This document shows positions 1 through 7,654 of a stretch of DNA of 16,231 nt, piece after piece. The translations under genes and the position numbers were made by a program. Source of the stretch: Bacillota bacterium (GTDB taxonomy: Bacteria; Bacillota; Sulfobacillia; JAJZYS01; JAJYTV01); the NCBI GenBank assembly GCA_021810725.1, contig JAJZIE010000024.1:1-16231 (forward strand), read 5' to 3'. Each line of letters opens with the position of its first letter. Position 1 is the first letter of the stretch. The notes below the pieces were generated by a model that was not told the origin of the DNA, made no database searches, and saw nothing but the letters and a program-made list of their open reading frames with translations.

Positions 1-3000
1 TGCGCGGCTTTCGGTTTCCTTTGGCCTGATGCGCAGGGCGATCGGCTGGTAGGGCCGGTAGTGGATGCGGAGGCTGCGCCCATCCTCGCTTCGCCGAAGT
101 GTGCCATGGTCATCCCGGGGCTCCTCACCGACGAGGTCGCAGTGCGAGGCCTCCGCGAGTGGCCAGGGGAAGGCGAGCTCGCAGGCGCCCCGATCGCCGA
201 AGAGTTCGCCAAGATAGACGATGACATCGCCGGAGGCATCCTCCGCCGGCTTGAGACCGAGCAGGCGCAGATTGTGCGGCAGGCCCTGGCACGGCCCTGC
301 GGGTGCGGTCGGTACCGCCTCGCGCAGGTCGGCTGCGATGCCGGCCGCGTGCACGTGGGCCTGCGCCATGACGTCCGCGTCGCGCCAGTTGCCACGGTGC
401 GGCAGCAGTTCAAGCAGCACCGGGGCCGGTTCCTCGTCGGCCTGTGGGTCCGGATAGAGCGGTGAGGTGGCGATGGTCAGGTAGAGCGTACCTCCTTCGA
501 CGGCGTGGCCGTAACGCGCATCGTTGAGGAGGGCGAGGCCGAGATGCGGTTCGGCGATGTCCGCGAAACGCTGCGCGACCCATTCCCACTGTGCGTCGTC
601 GGCAGGTCCGGAGCCCACGACCGGGTGTCGGTCGCAGCCCCACATGCCTTCGGCCGCCACCTCATGGGCATGGAGGTTCGAGGGCAGGGCGTAACGCAAC
701 ACGATGTGCCGCCCCGGCTGTTTGGCGGTGACCGAGACGGTCAGGCGGCCGCTCTGCCGCTCCAGGGCGACGAGCTCATGCACTTCAACGCCTTCCGGAC
801 CCTGATGGCGCAGCATCACCGCGTCGCGAAGCGGTCCGAACTCCACCTGCACGGGCTCCAGGTGCTGCAGGTCGAGCGGGACGCGCAGTTCCGGCGGCAC
901 GAGTTCCCAGGCGTCGAACTGTTCCGGATGCTGGCGGTAGATCTCGACGCCCGCGACGCCCGCGAGCAGCTCCTCGCCTTGGTAGAGGAGGCTCTCGATG
1001 CCTGCGCGGCCCACCTTCACCTTGACGTCGCCGCCCGCGAGCCAGACCTCGTCGCAGGCCCGCGGCGACTCGGCGCGATCGGGATCGACGCGCGTCACGG
1101 GCAGGGCGGCGATGCCCATGGCCGGCAGGGCGGGAGCAGGCACAAGGTAGCCGGAGGCGGTGCGCTGGATCGGGAGCGGGCGTCCGTCCGGAGCCAGCGG
1201 CGCGAACGGCCTCGACACCTCGACGAGCCGTTCGGCCGAGGCGAAGCCGGCGCGGTTCGCGAGCACGAGACAGGGCCTGCGGGCTCCCTCCGCCACGAGG
1301 GCGTCCACCGCCGCCGCGTCGGCTTGGCGGTTGCGGGCCAGCAGCGGTTCGAGCTCCTTGCGCAGATCGTCGTAGACGAGACCGATCGAGGACCCCGGCA
1401 GGATGTCGTGGAACTGCAGCCGCATCAGGCTGCGCCAGTCGGCCAAGGGCTTGACGCGTCCGGCCTTCGCCCAGGTGGCGCGCGCCTCGGCGGCGGTCAG
1501 CAGGACCTCGGCCTGGCGCAAGAGGTACTTCGCCCAGCTCTGCGACGTGTAGGTGCCCCTGTGGTATTCGAGATAGAGCGGTCCACGCACGCGCGGCGTG
1601 CCGCCATCCGGAAGGGCGTCAGCCAAGGGCTGCCAACGCAGCCGGGGCATCAGCGGGAGTTCTTTGTAGCGCCGGAGCCGCTCGATCATCTCCGGCGTCG
1701 GTCCGCCACCGCCGTCTCCATGACCGAAGGCGTAAAGCATGGGTCCGCGCCCGCCGTCCTGGGCGTGCCGCTCGGCGGTTGTGCGAAGGTCGGCCAGGGT
1801 CGCAGGCGCGTTGTAGCCGCCTTCGGACGCGGAGAAGAGATGTCCCTGGACTGTGGCGCCATCCGGCCCCACCCAGGTGAAGTCGGTGTAGGGGAAACGG
1901 GTCGTGTCGTTCCAACGCAGCTTGGTGGTGCAGAAATGACGCACGCCTGCGGCAGCGAGCAACGTGGGCAGCCCCGCCGCAAAACCGAAGCTGTCCGGGA
2001 GAAACGCGGTACGGGGCCGTTCGCCAAGCAGGGCCTCCTCGTAGCGAAGACCGTAGAGCAGTTGCCGCAAGATCGCGGCGGCATCGGGCAGCTGGCCGTC
2101 AATCTCCACCCAGGTGGCGCCGAGCGGCTCGATCCGTCCTTCCAGGGTCTGCGCCTGCAGACGCTCGAAAAGCTCCGGATCGTCCTCCTTGAGCCACTGC
2201 CAGAGTTCTGGCTGGGAGATGCCGAGGCGCCATTCGGGATGGCTTGCGAGGAGTTCGGCCTGGGTCGCGTAGGTGCGCCTGGCCTTCTTGCGGGCGGTCT
2301 CCATCCGCCAGAGCCAGGCGAGGTCGATGTGGGCGTGGCCGAGGGGGATCACGGTGCCGATGCCGTCGGGCAAGTCCGCCCTCAGCCGGTGGAACAGCCC
2401 GCGCAGGGCGGCCGCCGTATCACTGAGCGCGGCGGCCACCTGCTCGCGTGCCGGTCCCTGCAGCGCGGGCCGCGCGGCGCCGGCACCACGCAAGGCGCGC
2501 CGGAGTCCCTCTTCCTCTGCGGAGGCACCGTGTCGCGAGAGCCAGTCCTGGAGAACGCCGCGATCGGGCGCGAGCTCGCGCAGGGGCCGCAGCGCGGCCA
2601 GCAGACCGTCCGTCGCGGTCCTGGCCGCAGCGACGGGCGTGCGTTCGTCGAGGGCCCACTCGGAGAGCACCTCGAGATCCAGGGCCGCCGCGGCCGCCTC
2701 GCGGTCGATGCGCTGCCAGGCCATGCGCACGCGGGGTGACGCCACTTCAACGCCCATGAGTCCCGTGCGCAGGACCTCGAGTGTCAGGTGATGACGACCC
2801 GGAGGCAGGTGAAGATCCGCATAACGGTGAAACGCGTTGCTCGCCGCACGGCTGCGGCCGTCCACCTGCAGAAGGCCCTCGCCGTCTACATCGAGGCGCA
2901 GGCGCGCGTCGGGCCAGGGCACCTCCGTCTCCAGCTGCAGGCGAAGTTCGTCCGCGCTCGGGTCGGGCCAAAGACCGCGCGGACCCAGCTGCTGCGGTGG

Positions 3001-3117
3001 CGAGGCCTTGCCGTCCTTGAGGCAGACGACGCGCGGCAACGCGATGGGACGCTCCTCGAGGATGCTGAAACGCTGGAGCGCGGTCTGCCAGAAGCGGAAC
3101 TCGGTCTTGAGGTCCAT
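1..3117 (-). CDS. Alpha-mannosidase, glycoside hydrolase family 38 (cytosolic Man2C1-like), 3' end cut by window
   Basis: Retaining exo-alpha-mannosidase that trims mannose from oligosaccharides or glycoconjugates. I translated 1039 residues with no stop, running off the left edge. The family is about 1000-1050 residues, so little is missing. Family signatures are visible: GHAHIDLAWLW at about residues 260-270, with His263 and Asp265 as likely zinc ligands; FLPDSFGF at about 372-379, with Asp375 as the likely nucleophile; and FGHGDGGGGPT at about 464-474. The start at 3117 is an ATG preceded by GGGAGG (3124-3129) at 6-base spacing. The N-terminus (MDLKTEFRFW) has no signal peptide, so the enzyme should be cytosolic and would act on imported or internal oligomannosides. 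A sugar-type MFS gene diverges 61 bases upstream and may supply substrate. The exact linkage specificity cannot be read from sequence. Confidence 0.95.
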   Translation of the reverse strand, partial: MDLKTEFRFWQTALQRFSILEERPIALPRVVCLKDGKASPPQQLGPRGLWPDPSADELRLQLETEVPWPDARLRLDVDGEGLLQVDGRSRAASNAFHRYADLHLPPGRHHLTLEVLRTGLMGVEVASPRVRMAWQRIDREAAAAALDLEVLSEWALDERTPVAAARTATDGLLAALRPLRELAPDRGVLQDWLSRHGASAEEEGLRRALRGAGAARPALQGPAREQVAAALSDTAAALRGLFHRLRADLPDGIGTVIPLGHAHIDLAWLWRMETARKKARRTYATQAELLASHPEWRLGISQPELWQWLKEDDPELFERLQAQTLEGRIEPLGATWVEIDGQLPDAAAILRQLLYGLRYEEALLGERPRTAFLPDSFGFAAGLPTLLAAAGVRHFCTTKLRWNDTTRFPYTDFTWVGPDGATVQGHLFSASEGGYNAPATLADLRTTAERHAQDGGRGPMLYAFGHGDGGGGPTPEMIERLRRYKELPLMPRLRWQPLADALPDGGTPRVRGPLYLEYHRGTYTSQSWAKYLLRQAEVLLTAAEARATWAKAGRVKPLADWRSLMRLQFHDILPGSSIGLVYDDLRKELEPLLARNRQADAAAVDALVAEGARRPCLVLANRAGFASAERLVEVSRPFAPLAPDGRPLPIQRTASGYLVPAPALPAMGIAALPVTRVDPDRAESPRACDEVWLAGGDVKVKVGRAGIESLLYQGEELLAGVAGVEIYRQHPEQFDAWELVPPELRVPLDLQHLEPVQVEFGPLRDAVMLRHQGPEGVEVHELVALERQSGRLTVSVTAKQPGRHIVLRYALPSNLHAHEVAAEGMWGCDRHPVVGSGPADDAQWEWVAQRFADIAEPHLGLALLNDARYGHAVEGGTLYLTIATSPLYPDPQADEEPAPVLLELLPHRGNWRDADVMAQAHVHAAGIAADLREAVPTAPAGPCQGLPHNLRLLGLKPAEDASGDVIVYLGELFGDRGACELAFPWPLAEASHCDLVGEEPRDDHGTLRRSEDGRSLRIHYRPYQPIALRIRPKETESRA

Positions 3118-3123
3118 CTCAAG
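3106..3123. promoter_or_regulatory. Operator-like palindrome at the alpha-mannosidase start
   Basis: CTTGAG-GTCCAT-CTCAAG is a perfect 6+6+6 inverted repeat covering the mannosidase start codon (CAT at 3115-3117 on the plus strand). A third CTTGAG (3178-3183) contains the TTG start of the divergent transporter. This could be a shared operator or only a chance dyad. I see no convincing -35/-10 pair for either gene in the 61-base gap. Confidence 0.35.
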
Positions 3124-3178
3124 CCTCCCGGTAGATGTCTGGAAAGAGGGGTTCGGCTGTGAGGACAAGCCCAGCGTC

Positions 3179-4405
3179 TTGAGTCAGGCGACGGCGGTGC
3201 TGCCCAAAGAACGGCTCGACTTCCGCCGCACGTTCCTCCTGGGATTCGGCATGTTCTCGATCTCCATCGCCAGCGCGCTCTACAACGCGTACGTGCCGCT
3301 GTTCCTGCGCCATTACCTGACGAGCGTCGCCCTCATCGGTGCGATCGTGGCGTTCCGCTCGCTTTCGGGCCTTATCCTGAATCTTTATTTCGCCGCCCGC
3401 TCCGATCGCACCTGGACGCGCCTCGGCCGGCGCATGCCGTACATCGTGATCGGCATGCCGATCGCGGGCCTCCTGTTCCTGATGTTCCCCTGGCAGTTCG
3501 GGGCGGTCTTCCTGGTCGTGATCGACATCGTCTACGCCTTTTCGTCGAACATCTTCTACGCCCCCACGATCGCCCTGATGCCGGACGTCACGCCGGCCCC
3601 CCTGCGCAGCCAGGCGAACGGCATCATCAACCTGCTCGCAGGCGTCGGCGCGCTGCTCGCGTTCTTCGGCGGGCCGATCCTCTATGGCGTGTCGCGAGAC
3701 CTGCCCTTCCTTCTGGTCGGCCTCCTGTTCTTCGTCATCCCGGCGCTCATGCGCTGGGGGATCCGCGAGCCGGCCGACATCCCACGCTCGGAGTCGGTCG
3801 GGCTCGTCCACCTCTGGCGGGCCGCCGTCGAGGTCTGGCGCAACGCCGATCGCACCGGCGTGTACCTCCTGCTGGCCATCTTCTTCTGGACGGCGGGGGA
3901 GAGTTCGGTCGACACGTTCTTCGTCACCTATGGCGTCTACCATCTGCACCTGACGTCCGGCACGGCGGTGATCACGATCGGCATCTTCGCCGTGGCCTAC
4001 CTGCTCGGCGCGTATCCGAGCGGCATCCTTTCCGGCAAGATCGGGCGTCGCCTCACTCTGCAGATCGGTGCGCTGGTCCTGGGAATCGCGTTCCTCGCCA
4101 TCCCGTTCCTGCCGAGCCTGCTGCTTCTTCGCGCCGTCGCGTTCGTCGGCGGTCTCGGCTGGGCCCTCGTCAACATCAACGGCTACCCTTGGGTCACGGA
4201 TCTCACCAAGACCAAGATGGGAGCGTACACCGGTCTCTACATCCTCTCCACCGGGCTCGCCACCGTGGCGGCACAGCCCCTGATCGGCCTCGCGATGGAC
4301 CATCTGGGCTACCAGATGCTCTTCTACCTCGCGGGTCCGGCGTGTCTCGTCGCGCTTCTACTGCTGTTCGGCACGCGGGCGCCTCAGGCGCGCGCCGCAA
4401 AGTAG
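3179..4405 (+). CDS. MFS transporter, sugar:cation symporter (GPH/SLC45-like) type
   Basis: Predicted inner-membrane permease of 408 residues with about 12 hydrophobic segments; the first spans about residues 19-40. The loop ARSDRTWTRLGRRMP (about residues 73-87) is the loop 2-3 motif in the form seen in sugar:cation symporters and SLC45/sucrose carriers, so a glycoside or sugar is the likely substrate. The reading frame stays open far upstream, but the extra N-terminus is antisense to the mannosidase gene. TTG 3179 is therefore the best start, with GAGG at 3161-3164 about 14 bases upstream. GTG 3197 is an alternative. The gene diverges from the GH38 alpha-mannosidase, which suggests uptake of mannosides or related oligosaccharides. 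Its last 22 bases overlap the convergent PHP hydrolase gene. The substrate is inference. Confidence 0.88.
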   Translation: MSQATAVLPKERLDFRRTFLLGFGMFSISIASALYNAYVPLFLRHYLTSVALIGAIVAFRSLSGLILNLYFAARSDRTWTRLGRRMPYIVIGMPIAGLLFLMFPWQFGAVFLVVIDIVYAFSSNIFYAPTIALMPDVTPAPLRSQANGIINLLAGVGALLAFFGGPILYGVSRDLPFLLVGLLFFVIPALMRWGIREPADIPRSESVGLVHLWRAAVEVWRNADRTGVYLLLAIFFWTAGESSVDTFFVTYGVYHLHLTSGTAVITIGIFAVAYLLGAYPSGILSGKIGRRLTLQIGALVLGIAFLAIPFLPSLLLLRAVAFVGGLGWALVNINGYPWVTDLTKTKMGAYTGLYILSTGLATVAAQPLIGLAMDHLGYQMLFYLAGPACLVALLLLFGTRAPQARAAK

Positions 4406-5658
4406 ATCGGATTCGATATGGCCGCCGGCAGCTCGTAGCGCACCTCGTCGAACCACCGCCAGAGTTCGGCCCGCCAGAAGCGGCGGCCGTCCTGGGGAAA
4501 GGCGAGTTCCAGGTCCGGGCTCTCGAGCACCGTCTCCCGCTCGAGTCCCCGCTCGCTGTAGAGCCTGAGTCGGTCGCCCGCTCGCGCGCGCGCCGCGAGC
4601 TCCAGAGATCTGCCGCCACCTGCGGGGACGACATCTCCCTGCATGAAGGATCCGCAGCGGAGATCGAGGAGCGGGCCCTCCGGCGCGACACTGAGGCTGA
4701 CGTGGCCCGCCCTGAGGGCGGCCAGCACGCCTTCGGGCGTCGGCATGTCGCTGTGCACCCAGTTCGTCGGCATACCGTAGCGCACGAAGGGATGCGGCGC
4801 ATGGCGATCGCTGCCGCCGATCGCCGCGAGCCGTCGGCCGCCCGCGAGTTCCTGCTGCCACCAGGCGAGCGCCGCCTGGTTGCACGGCCGCCAGGGGCCG
4901 TTCCAGATCTCGACGGCGTCGATCGGCAGATCCAGCCCCCAGCCCCAGGCACAGCCCTTGCAGCTGTCATCGAAGGGGTGGCTCACGGAGACCAAGGCAC
5001 CATGCGCCTTGGCCTCCTCGATGCCGCGCAGCGCATCGCGGGAATCCGCCACGCGGAAGTCGCGCAGAGGACGGTCGCTGCCCAGGAGGTTGCAGTGCCC
5101 CTGAAGGGTGGTCCATTCAAGCCCTGGGATGGCGAATACGTCCGGCCGCACCGGGAACGCCCGGGCGGCCGTCGCGTTGTTGTGGTCCGTCAGGGCGACG
5201 AAATCGAGGCCGAGGGCCGCGATCGCGTCAGCGACCTGCCAGGGGGTGTCTGCTCCGTCGCTGTGGGTGGTGTGTACGTGGAGCTCGCCACGCAGCCAGT
5301 GTGGCGTGGCGGGCAGCGAGCGGATCCGCGCGACCACCTCGCAGCCCGGCGCCGGGATGCGGTAGGCTCCCAACAGCACCGCCCACCGCCCGGCCTGGGG
5401 TGCGCCCGGGCGATATCCCGGGGTGGCGCGTGCGGCGCCGACGATCGTCTCGCGCCTTGCCCCGCCGCTCCAGCCGCGCACGCCTTCGGGATCGAGCACA
5501 CCGAAGTCGATCACCGTACCTTCGGGCCCATGCACGTCGATCGCAATCTCGAGTTCCGCGATGCCGACGGGGCACTCGAACGGCACTTCGAGATAGCCTC
5601 CCTCGGCGGATCGCGGCACCTCGACGCGTTCCGTGAACAACTCGCGCCAATCCTGCAC
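4384..5658 (-). CDS. CehA/McbA-type PHP-domain metallohydrolase
   Basis: Metal-dependent hydrolase of the PHP (polymerase and histidinol phosphatase) superfamily. CehA and McbA themselves are carbaryl hydrolases, and PHP relatives cleave phosphoesters. With a GTG start at 5658 the protein is 424 residues. An N-terminal beta-rich domain (about 1-120) precedes the PHP core. The core shows GELHVHTTHSDG (His127, His129, Asp134), ALTDHN (Asp158, His159), PGLEWTT (Glu181), GHCNLLG (His188), VSHPFD (His227) and GGSDRH (Asp284, His286). These residues form the expected metal-binding set. A Cys-Lys-Gly-Cys pair follows the HPFD segment. The start is chosen for AAGGAGG (5669-5675) 10 bases upstream. 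The frame stays open to 5910, but that extension would run into the divergent deaminase gene. There is no signal peptide, so it is probably cytosolic. The natural substrate is unknown. Confidence 0.9.
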   Translation of the reverse strand: MQDWRELFTERVEVPRSAEGGYLEVPFECPVGIAELEIAIDVHGPEGTVIDFGVLDPEGVRGWSGGARRETIVGAARATPGYRPGAPQAGRWAVLLGAYRIPAPGCEVVARIRSLPATPHWLRGELHVHTTHSDGADTPWQVADAIAALGLDFVALTDHNNATAARAFPVRPDVFAIPGLEWTTLQGHCNLLGSDRPLRDFRVADSRDALRGIEEAKAHGALVSVSHPFDDSCKGCAWGWGLDLPIDAVEIWNGPWRPCNQAALAWWQQELAGGRRLAAIGGSDRHAPHPFVRYGMPTNWVHSDMPTPEGVLAALRAGHVSLSVAPEGPLLDLRCGSFMQGDVVPAGGGRSLELAARARAGDRLRLYSERGLERETVLESPDLELAFPQDGRRFWRAELWRWFDEVRYELPAAISNPIYFAARA

Positions 5659-5821
5659 GGTGCGAGCGCCTCCTTGCTGCACGATGCTAGCTTCAAGGCG
5701 GTGCGCCGCCAGTCCTGCGGCGGGGCGGGGCCAGGGAATCGCGCGGTGGTTCGAGAAGTGGTCGGTACCAGGGCGAGAGGTCGGACACGCAGGTGACAGC
5801 AGAGGAGCGTGAACCAAGAAT
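5659..5821. other. Divergent intergenic region, no clear promoter
   Basis: 163 bases separate the divergently transcribed PHP hydrolase and amidohydrolase genes, so promoters for both should lie here. The only candidates I see are a weak minus-strand -10 (TAGCAT, 5684-5689) without a good -35, and ribosome binding sites at each end (AAGGAGG for the hydrolase, GAGGAG at 5802-5807 for the amidohydrolase). I see no conserved dyad. Confidence 0.4.
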
Positions 5822-7567
5822 TTGGAGGCAGCGGAGCGCAAGGCGTTGATGGCGGTGGCGCGGGGAGAGCGCGCGGCGGATCTCATCCTCCGCGGCGGGC
5901 AGCTGTGCAATGTCTACTCGCGGGAGGTCTACCAGGCGGATGTCGTGATCGCGGACGGCCGGATCGCGCTCGTCGGCGACGCGGCGGGGTACTCGGCCAA
6001 GGAGGAAGTGGACGTCGCAGGCAAATACCTCGCCCCTGGCCTGATCGAGCCGCACGGCCATCCCTGGATCCTCTACAATCCCCGCAGCTACGCCCAGGCG
6101 CTACTTGCGCGTGGCGTCACGTCCGCGGCGTGTGATGACCTGCCGCTGCGGGCGGCCTTCGGCCGACGCCTAGGGGAGGCCTTGGCCGCGGTCGGCAACC
6201 TGCCGCTCCACTACTACTGGCTGGCGCGCGTCGGCTTCTACGGGCCGGACGCGGAGCCGCAAGGACCGGGCGAAGCGATCCTGCCGCAGGCGGAGATCGC
6301 TTCGACGCTCGCCACACCCGGCATGCTCGGCATCGCCGAGCTCAACCGCTGGCTGAGCGTGCTGCAAGGCCCCGAGGATGTCCTCGAGGCGTTCAGCCTC
6401 GCCCGCAGTCGCGGCCAGATCGTGCAGGGGCACACATCCGGGGCGCGCCCCCGCGATCTCAACATCCTCTCGCTGGCCGGCATCGATTCGTGCCATGAAG
6501 CGATCACCGTCGACGAGGCGCGCGCGCGGCTGCGCCTCGGGCTCTACACGATGCTCCGCCACAGTTCCCTGCGCGCCGACCTGCCGGCGCTGCAGGGCCT
6601 GCTGATGGAAGAGATCGACCTCAGCCGGGTGATGCTGACGACCGACGGCAGTTCCCCGGCGCACATCGCACGCGCAGGGCACCTCGACGGCATGCTGCGC
6701 CAGCTCGTGGCGGCCGGCGTCGATCCCCTGCTGGCGCTGCAACTCGCGACCATCTACCCGGCGACATATCTCGGCCTGCAGGGCGAGATCGGCGGCCTCG
6801 CCCCGGGTCGGCTGGCGGACGTGCTCGTCTACCCGGATCTTGCGGGCTTCCGCCCGGACCTGGTGTTCGCTTCCGGCCGCCTCGTGGCGAGCAGGGGAGC
6901 CCTCACGTCAGAGCTTGTGCAGATTCCGTGGCCGGCGGGGGCGGACGCCCGTCGGTATCATCCTGGCCCTGTGGCGGCGTCGGATCTGGTTCTTCCTTAC
7001 TCCGGGCCGACCGTGGCCATCTCGTTTTTCGACAGCGTGCTGACGCGCAAGGAAACTCTGGACCTGCCGGAGCGCGACGGCACGTACGACCTCTCGTCGC
7101 GGCCAGACCTCCTGCACGCGGCGCTTGTCGCCCGCGACGGCCGCTTCGTCAGCCGGGCCGTGGTGGCCGGGCTGATGCGCGACCTCGAGGGGTTCGCGAC
7201 GTCGTACCTGCTGAATGGCCACCTGCTGCTGCTCGGCCGCAGCCCCGAAGCGATGGCGCAGGCCCTCGCCGCGATCTCGGAGCGGGACGGCGGCTTCCTG
7301 CACGTGGCTGAGGGACAGGTGGCGTGGTACCTGCCGCTACCGCTGTTCGGCATCATGCGCGGCGGGTCGTTCGAGGACGCCGTCGAGGGGTCTCGGGAAC
7401 TCGAGCGCTTCACGAGAGCCCACGGCTACCGCTTCGCCGATCCGGCCTACAGCCTGCACTTCCTGGTGGGCGACTTCCTGCCGGGGCCCCGACTCACGGC
7501 GCGTGGGGAGGTCGACGCGAAGACGGGCGAGGTGATCGAGCCCGCGCTGCGCCGACCGGGAGCCTGA
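5822..7567 (+). CDS. Adenine-deaminase-like amidohydrolase (COG1001 family) with atypical active-site motifs
   Basis: Amidohydrolase-superfamily protein of 581 residues, the usual length of adenine deaminase, which converts adenine to hypoxanthine. The order matches that family: an N-terminal beta-sandwich segment (DLILRGG..NVYS), a TIM-barrel domain, then the adenine deaminase C-terminal domain. Likely metal ligands and catalytic residues are His78 and His80, Glu173 (GIAEL), His204 (QGHTSG), His225 (SCHEAIT) and Asp275 (TTDG). GHLDGMLRQLVAAGVDPLLALQLAT closely follows the family pattern. Classical enzymes have HIHIESS, a PHEI loop and TDDRHPDDL. Here these read HGHPWI, CDDLPL and TTDGSSPAHI, so the base or heterocycle deaminated may not be adenine. 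The TTG start at 5822 lies 14 bases after GAGGAG and keeps the normal N-terminus; ATG 5849 is the alternative. Confidence 0.86.
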   Translation: MEAAERKALMAVARGERAADLILRGGQLCNVYSREVYQADVVIADGRIALVGDAAGYSAKEEVDVAGKYLAPGLIEPHGHPWILYNPRSYAQALLARGVTSAACDDLPLRAAFGRRLGEALAAVGNLPLHYYWLARVGFYGPDAEPQGPGEAILPQAEIASTLATPGMLGIAELNRWLSVLQGPEDVLEAFSLARSRGQIVQGHTSGARPRDLNILSLAGIDSCHEAITVDEARARLRLGLYTMLRHSSLRADLPALQGLLMEEIDLSRVMLTTDGSSPAHIARAGHLDGMLRQLVAAGVDPLLALQLATIYPATYLGLQGEIGGLAPGRLADVLVYPDLAGFRPDLVFASGRLVASRGALTSELVQIPWPAGADARRYHPGPVAASDLVLPYSGPTVAISFFDSVLTRKETLDLPERDGTYDLSSRPDLLHAALVARDGRFVSRAVVAGLMRDLEGFATSYLLNGHLLLLGRSPEAMAQALAAISERDGGFLHVAEGQVAWYLPLPLFGIMRGGSFEDAVEGSRELERFTRAHGYRFADPAYSLHFLVGDFLPGPRLTARGEVDAKTGEVIEPALRRPGA

Positions 7568-7569
7568 GG

Positions 7570-7603
7570 CGGTCATAGGACCGTGTCCGGGACACGCCGT
7601 GTC
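7570..7603. promoter_or_regulatory. Cluster of three abutting or overlapping palindromes upstream of the universal stress protein gene
   Basis: Three perfect dyads lie in 34 bases: CGGTC-ATAG-GACCG (7570-7583), GTGTCC-G-GGACAC (7583-7595) and GACACG-C-CGTGTC (7591-7603). CCGTGTC also repeats directly at 7581-7587 and 7597-7603. The cluster sits just upstream of the likely -10 of the downstream gene, where an operator would be expected. The hairpins could instead help end transcription of the preceding amidohydrolase gene, but no T-run follows directly. Confidence 0.55.
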
Positions 7604-7612
7604 TGCTACGAT
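7604..7612 (+). promoter_or_regulatory. Extended -10 promoter of the universal stress protein gene
   Basis: TGC-TACGAT (hexamer 7607-7612) matches an extended -10 element. The position 17 bases upstream (7584-7589) does not resemble TTGACA and is taken up by the palindrome cluster, so an activator or the TG extension may compensate. The implied transcript start is near 7619, giving a leader of about 36 bases. Confidence 0.5.
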
Positions 7613-7654
7613 TTAGACGGAATCTGGCAATCCTCGCGTGAGGAGGCGTGGACC

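Noticed and set aside
61..465. Small plus-strand open frame near the left edge
   Set aside because: It lies within the C-terminal part of the alpha-mannosidase on the other strand and has no domain.
505..2739. Long plus-strand open frame of 744 codons opposite the alpha-mannosidase gene
   Set aside because: The minus strand encodes clear GH38 motifs over the whole span. The plus-strand product is low-complexity Arg/Gly/Ala-rich sequence with no recognisable domain, typical of antisense frames in GC-rich genes.
3119..4303. Minus-strand open frame of 394 codons opposite the first MFS gene
   Set aside because: The product is rich in Asp, Glu, Arg and Gln, as expected for the antisense of hydrophobic membrane codons. 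The plus frame shows transporter helices.
4189..5796. Plus-strand open frame of 535 codons opposite the PHP hydrolase
   Set aside because: It is the antisense of a protein with all PHP metal motifs and has no recognisable domain or ribosome binding site of its own.
5659..5910. N-terminal extension of the PHP hydrolase to 5910
   Set aside because: It would overlap the start of the divergent amidohydrolase, and the added residues look like translated non-coding DNA.
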